NCBI RefSeq assembly: GCF_018320785.1
Contig: NC_054865.1
Span: 33,418,398-33,482,397, forward strand
Direction of reading: 5' to 3'
Length of the DNA: 64,000 bases
Source of the DNA: Cheilinus undulatus
Lineage: Eukaryota > Chordata > Actinopteri > Labriformes > Labridae
The position numbers were made by a program, and so were the translations under genes. Positions within the stretch are counted from its first letter, which is position 1. Each line of letters opens with the position of its first letter. Of the stretch, positions 48,897-62,800 are shown one piece after another. Below the pieces are notes generated by a model. It worked only from the letters and a program-made list of their open reading frames with translations. It was not told the origin of the DNA and made no database searches.

Positions 48897-50834
48897 TATG
48901 TTAACACCGTGTGAAATACATTTAGTAATAACAAAAAGATGAGTCAGGAAGTACCTTGTAGATAAATTTATTCAAGTAAACAGAGCTGTACTCCAAGAAA
49001 GTACGAGACAAAAATATGACAAAAACATCCGACCACAGGTAAACCAAGTTTACAAGGAAGTTTGTGAGCACACTACAATGCTAGACATTTGTTTTTTTTT
49101 TAATTCAGTATGAATTCATACACTTGTAAACTTGCACACACACTCACAAACACACAAACACTTACACAAACAACATACCTGACATTAAAGGCATCAAAAC
49201 TGACGTGATTTTAAAGTGTGTACGCATCATTACCTTATTTCTGATCCTAAACGTAATTCCTAAATTTCATTCATCTGTTAGCACTGTGTGACAAACAGTT
49301 CTAGAGTCTGCTTCATTATCTAATGTTAGTTTATCTGCTGTTATGTTCTTTATTACCTACACTATAAATATGGCACAGTTACAAAAAGGAAGTTATGTTG
49401 TTTAAATAGTGGAGGGAATGCTTTTTTGTCTGTTTTTATTTTGAATAAGTCAAGTATTCAGTAAGGGGGTTGCTGTGATGAAACAGAGCAAATTTGCAGG
49501 AGTTTAAGGAATACTGAAAATGAAACAAACCACTTCTTAATTTTACAAAAAAGAAAAGATAAGTTATCTGTAGAATATTAACATTAGTGTGCATTTAAGA
49601 TATTTAGTAAAGCAGAGGATTAAAGTGACAAATAGATGTAAAACACCCTGCCCCTTACACAAGCTCATTGTAAAACTAATTTATGCTGGAGGAGTTTTTT
49701 GGCACTTCTGTTGTGAGGCACCAGCGAGTAAACAACTTTGGTCAGACAAACAGCAGAGACGCCACAAACCTTGGACTGCATCTGACTGACCGATTCATTT
49801 TCTACAAAAATCCACAGTTTATTGATCTGTCCATATTCTCTTATTCAGTATTCACATGTTTTGGCTTACAGAAATTTGACCCAATGACACTCTGCTATGC
49901 AAGTGTTTAAAAAGTGGAGATTTTAGTGGCCTGAAGGTAAGGGCTTTTTTATCTTTCAGTTTATACTGTATTTAAGTAAAAGTTCTGAGTATAAAATTTG
50001 GTGGGAAAATACATCTTTAGTCCTATATCTTAGTATATAAAGACAGCTCTGGTGGCACTTCAGATTCATCTAAGTACAAAGTGTTTTCAGGCAATAAAGC
50101 AGCCATAATAGTTTTGATCAAACTTCAGTTAAACTCCAGTGAATAACACAGTTTTTGTTGGTTTGTTCGATGCACACTTCAAACAAGGAAAGCAGTTCAA
50201 GTATCAAACACGCGTTTGCAGCTCAAAGGCACTGGTGATCCTAAATAAAACACATTTGGCACCTAAAAATAAAACACCATGCAAATATCAACACAAACTC
50301 TTATTCTTTATTTCTACTGGCTTCACATTACTACTGTAAGAAGAGAATGTGATTCACTTCATGGTTCAGGAGAAGTAAAACAAAGAGATCAGGTTCTGAA
50401 TCTGCTGTTAAGGACTGATCTCACAGTAATGTGTTTTACTTAATCTGTTTCAGGGTGCTAATGTTAGAGTAACGGAGTGGGTCAGAGGGTTCAAATGCTG
50501 CTTTTTTAATCTGAGTTGGTAAATAAGTAGTTATAAAATGGATCAAACTAATTCATGTCTTAGCTAGCATAGCATTACTTCATGGGTAAAGAATAGAATA
50601 ATATGAGTAGTTCAGGAATGGCACTTGGACTTGTTGCTCCCCTTACCCAAGCTGTTGCCTGACTGACCAGCTGACAAAAATACTGACAAGAGGCACAAAC
50701 ATCTTGTGTACACACATACAGTCATGCATACATGCATACCTGCATTCATACATACACACACATACACCTGTGTGTGCTTGTGTTCCCCTGTGGTGAATCT
50801 CTGCAGTCTCTCTGGGTGCGTTGCAGTGTTGGCT
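48897..50834 (-). other. vat1l: Probable vat1l 3' UTR and flank
   Basis: The DNA downstream of the vat1l stop has no exon or clear repeat. The minus strand carries AATAAA hexamers (plus-strand TTTATT) near 50307 and 48966; either could end the transcript. The UTR length is inferred, not seen. Confidence 0.35.
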
Positions 50835-53800
50835 TTAGTGGATGAAAGGCATTCGCTCCTTGCTGTCATTGTCTCCCTCAGGCTCCTCCTCTTCCTCTCC
50901 TGCTTCACTGGTCTCTGTGCTGTCGTTAGCCATCTAATTGGAAAACAGTATTCCACTATCATTAAAGTTGTACAGAAAAACAGGTACAGTATAGATGTGA
51001 GCTAGAATAAAGCACTGTGTGAATGTGGCCTGTGCTGATAAATGGCTCTATAGAGACATTACACCTTTTTAAGCAGTTTATACAGTACCTACAAGCTTTT
51101 CTAAGTCTGATGCAGAGATCAATATGAAAATGACAGTTACAGAAAAGGAGGGATTTCTCACAACAACCATGAGCCAGACTGGACCTGAAAAATGTCCTGT
51201 CAAACTATTTTTCAAATGAAATAAACACTCACAGTAAATCAGCCAAGAATAAGTTGCATGATTACAGAGATTCTCCAACTTTGCCATGCTAAGGCTAAAG
51301 TAATAACCTTTGAAGGGGGGAGCAGCCTTTTGCAAAATTTCTTAAACTCCTTTTCCATTATGATGGTAAATGACGATTATCATGATTGGCAGGAGCAGAG
51401 TTTGTTATCTTTCACTGAAAGACTGGCACACAAGTCACACAGATTAAAAAAAAAAAAACTAGAGGTAAATAACATCTAAAAACACATCTATCAGAATGTT
51501 GGTATGACAAATATTGTTTCTAAGTTGATTTCAATTTGGTTCCATTTTCCAACTCCTTCCTTCCAAGTTTTCGTTATCTCTTATCTGCATGTCCATGTTG
51601 GGGTCATGGGGGCTGGAGGCTATGCCAGCTGTCACTGTGTTAGAGGCAGGACACACCCTGGACTGGTTGCCAGTTATGCATGCTGAGGTCAAAACCCCCA
51701 ACCTTTTTTTTTTTTTTTTTGGGGTTGTAGTTGAGCATCCTTTTTGATCCGCACAGACATCCTCTTCTGTCTCTGTACCTCTGTCTATTACACTATACAG
51801 TTCCTGTTTCTGGAAGGTCCAGTTACTGGTTAATCAGTATTCCTGGCTACAATTACACCATGAAGACAAAAGAACACCCCAAGCAACTCAGAGAGGTTAT
51901 TGAAAAGTATAAGTCAGGGGATGGATACAAATTTCCAAGGCACTGAACATCCCCGGGAGTTCAGTTTAATCCATCATCAAGAAATGGAAGGAATATGGCA
52001 CATGTGTAGATTTGTCTTGATCAAGCAATTCTCATAAACTGAGTGACCGTGCAAGAAGAAGACTAGTGAAAGAGGCCACCAAGACACCTATGAGGACTCT
52101 GAAGGAGTTACAAACTTCAGCAGCTGAGATGGGAGAGACTCTGCATATAACAACTGTTGCCCAGGTTCTTCATCAGTCAAAGATTTATGGGAGAGTGGCA
52201 AAGAGAAAGTCACTGTTGAAGAAAACAAAGTCAGTCTCTACAAGAGTTTGCAAGAAAGAATGTGGGAGACTCCATGGTCAAGTGGAAGACAGTTCTTTGG
52301 TCTGATGAGACCAAAATGGTGCTTTCTGGCCATCAGACAAGACGCTATGTATAGTGGACACCAAACACTGCACATCACCACCAACACACCATCCCACTGT
52401 GAAGTAGGCAGGTGGCAGCATCATGCAGTGGGGATGCTTCCTGGCATTCAGTCCTGGGAGGCTTGTAAAGGTAGAGGGTTAAATAAATGAGGAAAAATAT
52501 AGGAAAATCAAGGCAGAAAATCTTATTCAGTGTGCAAGTCTACGGCGTGGGAGAAAATTTACTCTCCAGTACGACAATGACCTGAAGCACAAAGCGAAAG
52601 CTACACAGAAATGGTTTAAAGACAGCAAGGTAAATGTTCTGGAGTTCCTGAGTCAAAGACCAGAGCTCAATCCAATTGAGAATTTGTGTATGGACTTGAA
52701 AAGGGCTGTTCATGTCTGATCCCCATGCAACCTGAACAGAGCTTCAGCAGTTTTGAAAAGAAGAACTGAGTGAAATTTTAGTGCGGATGTACAAGCCTGA
52801 TTCAGACCTTTCCACGCAGACTCAGTGCTGTAATTACAGCCAAAGTTGGATCTACTAAATACTGACTTGAAGGGGGTGAATATTTATGCAATCACTTATT
52901 TTACATTACATAATGGTATGTAATTGACATTACTTTGTAAAAAGATGTTTTCGATGTTATCGACCTAAAATTGATAAAAGGGGTTGAAAATATTTAGTTT
53001 GTGTCAAACTGGTTCATCTAGGTTTTCTATCTAACAGCACTACCTGTTGACCTTGGCTTTCAGATAAAGAAGGAAAGCTAAGATGTTGTTACCAGAGGAG
53101 TCGGGGTCTTCTCAACATCCAGGATAAGTTTTCCTATGTTGACTCTGTCATGAATTCTCTGCATGGCCTCTTTTACCTATGAATAGAAGACAACAATTAC
53201 TTTGTGTTAATAAATAATGATGTAGGTTTAAAAATCTGTTCACCCAGCAGTACTGCAGAGTCAGCGTTTACAACAGATATTGAATTTTGATTAGGAGCAA
53301 ATAGAAGTGTTTTGAGTAGTTAGAAGTGTTTTCCTCTCTGTGGTGCATGTACCAAATCAAAATCACCTTAACGTAAATAACAAAAGTTCTTATTACAATT
53401 CATCTTGTTTTTTTGGCTGGTGCTATACAATCATTATCAGGGGAGTGCAGATGGCCTAGCGGTCTACAGTGCTACCCATATGCGCGGGTGACCTGGGTTC
53501 GAACCAGGCCCGTGGCCCTTTGCTGCATGTCTCTCCCCACTCTCTCACATTACCAGATCTATCCACTGTCCTCCTCCTATCAAATGAAGGCACAAAAAGG
53601 CCAAAAATAAAGCTTTAAAATCATTTTCAGACTGTTTTTGAGGAACAACAGAACAACAGATAAAAGGACAATGACAAGCATTTCTTTTCTGATTGTAAAA
53701 TTCGTGAATATGTTACAAAAGCAAAAGCTCTGACAAACAAAAAGCCAAGTACAACTTTCATAGCATCTGCCAAAATAAAAATAGACATTCTGTGTACTGA

Positions 53801-56800
53801 ATCATCACAAACACCCTTCCCATTTTATTCCAGGCCATTTCATACTCAGGACCACTTTCTCAGAGCTACTATAATCCCAGACTGACTCTATGAGAAAAAC
53901 CAATAGCCTTGATGAAGATAAATGGTGCTGACTCACCCTGCTGGGCTACATTTGCCATCACACTGAACACTTCACAGCCTGCAGTCAAGAAGGTTTACAT
54001 CAGCACACAAGTACACTGCTGCATTTTACCTGAGTGTAGGAAAAGTATAGGCTGTATTTAACAAAAGTGGCGTGACTGTCCAGCTCTGAACCAGCAGGGT
54101 GGTGATAGCTCTGATGACAAAAAAACGCTGTGAATAATACTCTTCCCCATATCTCTCTACAGGACACTTTGCATTCGCCACGTAATTTGATAAAGTCTAC
54201 TTCCAAAAAGTTAACACAAATGTAATAAACTCCCAGTTCTTGGGTGTCCTCTAGGAGATGTTTCTTTCTTCATACTTCAAGTACTTAAAAGTATTAAACC
54301 CGGAGACACGAGCTTCTGTAAATTAGACACATTATTCAGACAGTGTCAGCCTTCTCTCCACACTTCTTCTCTACTTAAATCTCCTAACTAACAGGCTCTC
54401 CTTAAATAATTAAATGAAGGTGGAAAATCCCTACAAAGATCTGCAGGCAGTGCTTTTAATCATTCTGAAGGTCTGGCTTCTGGGTAATTTTACCAGCTGA
54501 CATCTTGTTCACAGTCACAATGCCTCTGCGAACCAAACTGAGCAAGACAAAATACCAGAATCTTTGATGGCTGTGTTATCCATCTCAGACAGGGGTGTCA
54601 AACTCAATCGCAGAAGGGGCCCGATTCTGACTTAAGGTCTTACCTGAGGTCCTAACAGGGTCCACATTTAGCCAAACTGTCAACCTAATTTTTGCCAGTA
54701 ATGAATGATGGGGAAAAAATTAGCAGTCATGATCAATGATTTTGAGATTTTAAAATTCATAATGATAAGTTAAAAGGTTCGAAATCTGAGATAAAAAGTC
54801 AAACTTATTAGTTCAAAGGTCAAAACACAAAATTAGATGTTAAAATAAGGCTTTTAAAAGGCAACAATATTGAAAAAGAAAGTCACAATCATGTTTGCAA
54901 GGCAAAAAAATGACCTAAAACTTTAAAATGATAAACGTAGAAGGTCAAAATATGAGAAATTGGTTGAAATAATAAATTGAAAAGGTCAAAATATTAGATA
55001 AGTCAAAATTATAAATTGCAAAGGTCAAAATATAAGAAAAAAAAATTGAAAGTGGTCAAAAAACCCAAATAAAATGTCAAAATAATAAATGCAAAAGGTC
55101 AAAATATGAAATAAATGTCCAGATAATAGATTGAAGTCATAATTGTGCAATGAAAATTTTTAACTATGAAATGAAAAAACAAATCAATTTCTTTTCCCAC
55201 ATTTCTTTTTATCTAATTATTTTTCTTTTTTATTTGTTATCATCAAGGATAAGTTTACATTTTTGTACTGGAGGAAATCTGCAGACCTCATATTTTAGGG
55301 CCAGTCAAAATAAGTATATGGTATGATCTAGTGGGCCGGGTGTAACTGTACCAGGGGCCAGGTTTGGCCCCCAGGCCTTGAGTTTGACACCCCTGATCTA
55401 GGACAATGTTTCTGTCAGTTTATGAAAGACAGAGCTTTCCACGCTGTCAACCATCTGCAGTGACTACTACTGGAGAAAAACAACACAAATGCAATGACAC
55501 TAAGTTGTAAAACTTTAGTTAGCATTTGTTGTGTATCACCACAACACCCAAATCATCACATCATGGGGGAGTAGATTTTTTTTCTACATGATTTATATTA
55601 AATAATGAATACCACATCCAGATTGATTCGGGTTTGTTCTGGGGTCTTTGACAAGATAGCAGTGAATGCTGCTACACAACAACTTCTAGGAACTGCTAGA
55701 ATTAGCTAGTACACACAGTTTTGCTTTCATTGTATGGATAACATGGGAAGGAACCATACATGGTCACTTCAGGAGACTTTCTTTGTGTCCTCCCCCCAAC
55801 TCTCTGTGATACAGTAGGACCAGAATAGTTTTTTTTCAGCCAATCAGTGGAGATCATTCAATGTAGCTGAAAGTGACATCATAGCATCTGACCAATCAGC
55901 AGTGGCCCAGAGTGTCTTAAACTTCCTGTTTCCCCTGGAACTCACAAAAAGCAGTTTTACATTTGACCCTAACATCTTGACTAACCATGATAGGTTAACC
56001 AAACTCACACATTTTACAGGTGAACAGTGGAACGAAATGTCATGTCAGGTTTTGTTTTCATAGGATTTCTAGCAATTACAGAAATTTTAGTGTGAAAATG
56101 GAGGAGCCATATTTGTGCAAACACCCATTTAGGGGTATAAAACGTCTATACTTAAACAAAGGGCCAATTTATCTAGCAGCCGAACTAAAGGTATTTTCTT
56201 GAAAAATAAACCATTATACATAGAACACTATATATAGAACTCTATAGTGTAGTTAAATGTTGCCACAGGTTTGTAGAAAAAAAATGAAAAAGTGATCCAA
56301 CTCTAAATTTTACTAATTCACAGAAATTTTCAAGTAATAATTATTAAAATAGGAGTGCTTTGTGGTCATGTTCATAACATAATATCAGTTTTATTAAGCT
56401 AATGTGGTTTTCTATCATTTTTTAGTTTCACTGTGAGCCTTATTTCAGCTTAAATTTATTAAGACATCCAATAGTTGTAGTTTTTTAGGTTGTTAGATGG
56501 AATTATAAAGTAAAACAAAAGGTATAAATAGTGAAATATATCTGATCAGTCAGCTTGACGGCGGTGTAACTATTTTATTCCACTAAAATGACGAGTCATT
56601 TGACGTGACGTGACGTGAGATACATCACTATTATAATTCAATATTTTGATTCATTTAGGTTTCCTGGTGGAATTACAAGACAAAACTGTAGGTATCACCA
56701 TTACTTATACAGTATTCTGAATCCATCATTTCTTGCCTCCAAAAGACATCAGACTCTAAAAACAACCTCTTCAACTTTGATGTCCCTGAGTCTGTCAGAA

Positions 56801-59800
56801 GACACTGCAGCCATCTCAGATGGGTTGACGTGTCTCTGGTCCTAAGTTGTATGAAAATGCAGCATGTTGATTAATCTTTGAAGAGTGATAATACACCTGA
56901 TAATTATGTGTATAAAATAAATATTTTGTATTTAAATATTTTAATGTGTTAGTAAATGCTCATTTGACTTTATATGTGTTAACATAACATTTTAATGTGC
57001 ATACACTCCATTGATTTTTTTTTTAACCATAAACGGGCTAGGAACCATAAATGGTCAATTTGCTGAACCTGATATTCACCATAATAAAGTAAAATATAAA
57101 GTGAATAAGCAGAGAAGTAATGGGTGTGCATCAATGATATTCTAGGGCTTAATTTGGAATTTAAAAGTAATTAAATGAGTGTTATATGAAGGGTTAAAAG
57201 GAATATCAGAAGCCACACAAATGAATGTTTTAAATGAACACGAGGATCCCAAACTGCCACACCTGCAACAGGCACTGCTGTCGTATGACGTCGTATGTTA
57301 TCTATCAGACCTTCAAAGCATTGAAAAGTCATGTGATTGAACAATTATTATGATTTTGGGTTCAATGCAACACTTTCTATGTCGATGTTCAACAACATTT
57401 ACTTTCAGTGGCAAAAAAAATCAAAATACGTTCACAATAAATCAGCAGGGCACCTCATTAAATCTTGTTTAACTTAATTGTGTATTATGAGATTCACACA
57501 CACCACAAAAGATTACTCAGGATGTCAAATCTTGCTTTCTTATTACAGTCAACACAAAGACACAAATGAATGTGCCTCTTTGTCTGTCAGCTATTGTGCC
57601 ACAAGCATTCATTCGTTAGAAAAATAGTGGAAATCACGCCAAGAACAAAATTAGGTCAAACACTTGTACGGCTTTTAGTGGCAATTTAGAGAAGATAAAT
57701 GATGGATACACTTGTATTGTTACTCTAATGAGACTTATCTGTACATACTACACAGTAAAAGTTTATACAGGTTCACTTTTTTAGTACCCTGAATGCATTT
57801 AAACTACAACATAGTGAGGAAGACAGACAATTAAATCCACGGTTGGTGCAACCAGCTCCAGTTAATTTGCTCCAGACATGCAGATTTGCAATTTTTCAAT
57901 CCAAAAAAAGGTTTCCATGGTCAACAAATCAACCTACGCCCTCTGAATTCTCCTTCCAGGCATATAAACAAATGAGGTCGGCTGTGCCCCTGGCACTACA
58001 TCCCACGCCATCCTCCCCCTCTAACCAGATTGTTCATGGGCAGTGGTTCCAGTGAATGGCCTGAACAATCTGCCAAGGTTTAATGACAGCAGGACAGGGG
58101 GAGTTTCCCATGAGAAATGAAAATCTCTCCCTAACTGATGATAAAAAAAGATCACAATGACTTGTACTTAGATTTTTTGTGATGTATTTATTACCTTCTC
58201 AGCCTCAGCTTTATCTGACTCCTAGAGGATTTCAGTGTGTGAATTAAATTCCTGACATCCTGACCAGGAAGAGCATGTTTCAGACGAATGCTGCAACTTG
58301 TGCTGATAAAAAGGCTACAGTCTACATAGGCTACATAGACTACAGTCCTCATAGGCTCGTTATAGTGAAAGAGATCTCCATCTCAGTGGGTCTTTATCTG
58401 GTTAAATAAAGGTTAAATAAATAAATAAAACAGTTTGGGCTTAAACTCACAATAGTTATGGACATGTATCACCTACTGTCGAAGATAAACCAGAAACAAT
58501 CAGACACCACAAGAGAAACTATAAAAACAATACCAAAGGGTAAGATACTGCACCTTATCAAGGCATGTGACAATGACACACAGCTGAGCCGCTGTGTTTT
58601 TTAAGTTCTAATGTAAAAAAAAAAAAAAGTCAGAGGGGATCTTGACAGGTAAATAATTGCACATACCTTCAGGCCTGGCCACAGATTTGGCTTGGCTCCT
58701 AAAAAAACAGTATATGGGCCCTGTCCAGTTGTGATTTATTTATGATATCAATGCATGTACAGTATGTTGGATCAGCAGCATTAGTGCTCACATCCTGGCT
58801 GACAGTTACTTCATTTTGGAGCCGTAAAGTGTTCCATTATTGGGTTCTGATGTCAAATTATTCATTGCTGACACTTTTTAAGTCCTTTTCATTATTGTTT
58901 TTTACCACATTTTTTCATAGTTAAACAATTTATCGCCTCTTTTAACCACTTTTGCATCTTTTTTAACCACTTTTACCTAGGTTTGGATACTTTTTAACCC
59001 CATTCAGATACTTAAGCTGCCATTTTTTGCCAATTTTAAAGTAATTTTTCCCTTTTTTGCCCATTTATGCCACTTTTTAACCGCTTTTCACAATTTTTCT
59101 GCCCATTTTTGCCTTTCTTAAACCATTTTTTCCGCTTTTATCATTTTTTTGCCACTTTACACCCATTTTTGCAACTCTTTAACCACTTTTCAACATCTTT
59201 TCCCACCAATTTTTTGCCCCTTTAACCCTGTTTTTTTTCCAGTGTTTGCTTTTTTGCACCTTTTTGCAATTATATGATTATTTTTTCTTTAAAGTTACAA
59301 CAGTCGCATCTGCTGTATTCTCTGGTATCCGTTTGAGTACAACATGGCTTAGCTGTGAAGTCTGACTTTACTTTCCAAATTGTCTAGTTCAATGTGTCCA
59401 TCTGCATTGTTAAAATCACCAAAAAAGGTGATTCTGGTTCAATAAAAGGCTATATTGTACTACAGTCTCAATGAATAAAATTAATTTTCATTGCTTCAAT
59501 CAGTGATTAATTTAAAATATGGTAATCTAACCTTAATCCCACCTTATTCCACCTGGCCTTGCATACCTGTAAAGGTGGACTATGGATGTGCAGAACATTT
59601 GAAATGGTCCACATTTTTCCCCTGACTTGTCTGTATCTGTAATCCTAGTGAAAAAAAACTGTCCAAATAAAACTAACATGGCCAAAAAGGCCACAGAGAA
59701 TACATGAGTTGCATGTTAACTTGTTTCTAAATACTTCTACTGTACAAGTAAAGGAGCAATAATTGTTGTAAACAACTACAGAAACAGTGGAGGGTCCACT

Positions 59801-62800
59801 GCAGGGAGCAACAAACACAACTAATAGTAAAAAACAATTAGATTTTCTATAGTACATGATAAAGTGTTTCTGCTGGAAACAAAGAACCATATTATACAGA
59901 ATTACACTGAATCTTATTGTGATGATGGTATATTAAGGATTGTGTCACATTGTACCAATTTGTAATGTATTTTATCATGTTGTAATGATCATATCATATA
60001 GCAATGATCCTGTAGTATCTATTGTGTTACATCTTTATTAAGATGATTGTTTGAGCTTTTTGTCTCCACTGGATAGGACCACTGAGGAGACAGGAAACAT
60101 GACAGATGAGAGAGGGGAAGACATGCGCCAAACAGCAGCAGGATTTGAACTCAAACCTGGAACCACTGTGCTGAGAACTGCAGGCCCTGTATATGGGCAG
60201 CTGCTCCTCCAACCAAGCCAAACTGGTGCCCGATTTTATCGTATCTTCATCATAGTATTGCATCCTAATGACTGTGTCCTAATGATTTTTTGTATTGTTT
60301 TGTACCTTATTATGCCATATCCTAATGATTGTATTGCATAGTATTGTGCTGTAAATACACTGGTTGTGTTGTAGCATCTGTGGCTCAGTCAGAAGGTCGT
60401 AGGTCTGCAGTCGCATGTAGATGGGTCCTTGGGCAAAACACTTAACCCCAATATCCCACTGCTGTGACGGTAGTGTGCAAATCTGAATGTGTAGGAATGT
60501 GATTAATTTATTCTGATGGCCAATCCATAGTGCATGGCTGTAAATGGGCTGTGTAAAAGTGCTTTGAGTAGCAGACAAGCAGAAAACCGTTATCTGTCTC
60601 ATAAATTACTAATAATGGGTATCAGTATCTGCCCTGAAAAACCAATATTGTTTACCCCTTGCTTACAGTGTGGCTACAACTGGTCTATATCTACTGTACA
60701 AAGCTTTTCAGTAAACAGAATCACTGCATTTAAAGAGCTGTTAAATATTTGTAAAAATCAAGAATAGAGTGATTGGCATTTGGACATATGGTCAGCTTCA
60801 TGTGGGCGTGATATAAATGTGTAGCAGCGAGATACAACCTACCCACCATCTGTGAAAGAAAGTCCAAGAACAGCTGACAATGTCCCTCAGAAAGCAGCGG
60901 TGTCGAACAACAGCTTTGATGCTTGGCTAAATGTTTGCATGGCATCCTCTAAATCATTCCTGTAATCTACTTTCATCAAATCACTTTGAATTTTCATGTG
61001 ATTATCACAGCCTGCTTGTTTTTAATCATCAAATCACCCCAGGTTCTTACCTCCTCCAGCGCCCACAGGGAGTCCACTACAGGCCTTATCTTCTTTTGCT
61101 CATAAAGACACAAGAGTTTGTCCATCACTGATTTCACAAGACTACAATTCCCATGCTTGAAGAGTAGGTTGAGGAGAGAAAATCCCGCTATGACTTTGTT
61201 CTCCTCGTACAGTTTAATAGGGTTCACCTTCTCCACCTGCCACCACTAGAAAAGAAACAGACACATGTTCATTTCTAGTGAGTCATTCCTGTGTTTGTGT
61301 GCTTCATTAGCCATGAAATGTTCAATGGGTAGTAACTGTGTGCTGTTCCCTACAAATGTTGATGACAGACTGCATCTCTGACTCACAGATTTTGCAAAGC
61401 TGAAGAAACTCTTTGTTTCCCCAGTTACCATGTTTGACGCGCCTGAAAAGACAAAAATAAAAGCATTGCTGTATGCTGTGCAAAGGACAGTGCAGAAGTG
61501 AGTGGCCAATAACAGGCAGCTACGAAGCATGAGGGGTGAAGAGAGGGGAGGAAATGTTGGTACCTTCAGACCCTTAGGCCTGTGAAAGCATGCCTTAGCA
61601 TATTTTCAGTAGAACTAAAACTAATGAATTAATCTACCACTAATGTAGCTACTTGATTCATGAGTATGACAGTAATTAACAGAGATCACATTAGAAAAGT
61701 AGCGGTTAGGATCAAAATATTACATCTGCAGTCTAATGAGTCAAAGAGCCTCAGAGATGGCTCTAAATGACATTTTGGGAATTATGTCTATGCCATTTTA
61801 TATTTAGAGATCTAAAAAAAATAGTGATACCAGTCATGTCTGTATTAATTAAGCTTAAGCAGGGCCTGATTTAGCTGAGCATGAAGACAGTTGAGAGCTA
61901 TGCCACATATGTTCAAATGTAACAAAATCTTATTTCCAGAGACTCATCCAAACTCAAAAAAACAAGTTTTCTTCTTTTCTTCTTGAAGAAGTAGCAAAAA
62001 AAAAATCACACAGTTTTTATGTCATCATCACCCCCCATTAAAAAATACCTTTGCATCGGAGCTTTGGAACATGCAGAGAGCTTGGTTTCACCTTTCACTT
62101 CCTTCATTTTTCTTATCTATAGCCAAATAAAACAGCTATTGGGGTTAAAATTCTAGTTTAAGCCATCACCTTTTAATCCCCATTGTCATCTTCGTCAGAT
62201 ACTTGTCAACTCTGTCTAATGATGTTTTTTTATTTTACAAAAAATACATTACCTCCTGTTCATTTTATTCTGCTTATTTGTAAAAAAAATACCAGCTAAT
62301 CTATAATAACTAATAACAGCAATAACAACTAATTTAAGGTAAAAAGATTATTTTAATATGTTTTACATTAAAAATAAAGTTGAAAATTATGAAATTCTGA
62401 GATAAGATACATAAGATGAGTGAAATAAAATTAAAAAGTAAAAATAATGCAGATTTTTTAACCTAATAATATTATGTATTGCCAGTAATGGATAGTTAAA
62501 AACTTCAGTATATCTGACTGACTTGACAACAATTAAGCTATGATGGGCAAAAAATGTCAAATTTTGAGAAAAAAAAAAAAACAAGAAAACAAAAATCAAA
62601 AAAGTTCGATCAAAAATATTTTTCCTACATACAACTGCTAGTTAAGACCTTAGCCTGCACAAGTATCCACTAAAAATCATTGTAGTTTCACAAAAGTCAA
62701 GTTCAGAACCTGTTTTGTCCCTTTTCTCATGAATCAGTGATATTTACCTTGCATGTTCTTTTATGGGCACATCTGATGAAAATATACAGACAAAAAATAA

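Noticed and set aside
50612-50962. 116-codon minus-strand frame over the vat1l last exon
   Set aside because: Different frame from the one that gives the conserved acidic tail ending KERMPFIH; the conserved frame has a proper acceptor at 50933.
60279-60602. 107-codon minus-strand frame
   Set aside because: Lies across a tRNA-like repeat; no recognised domain.
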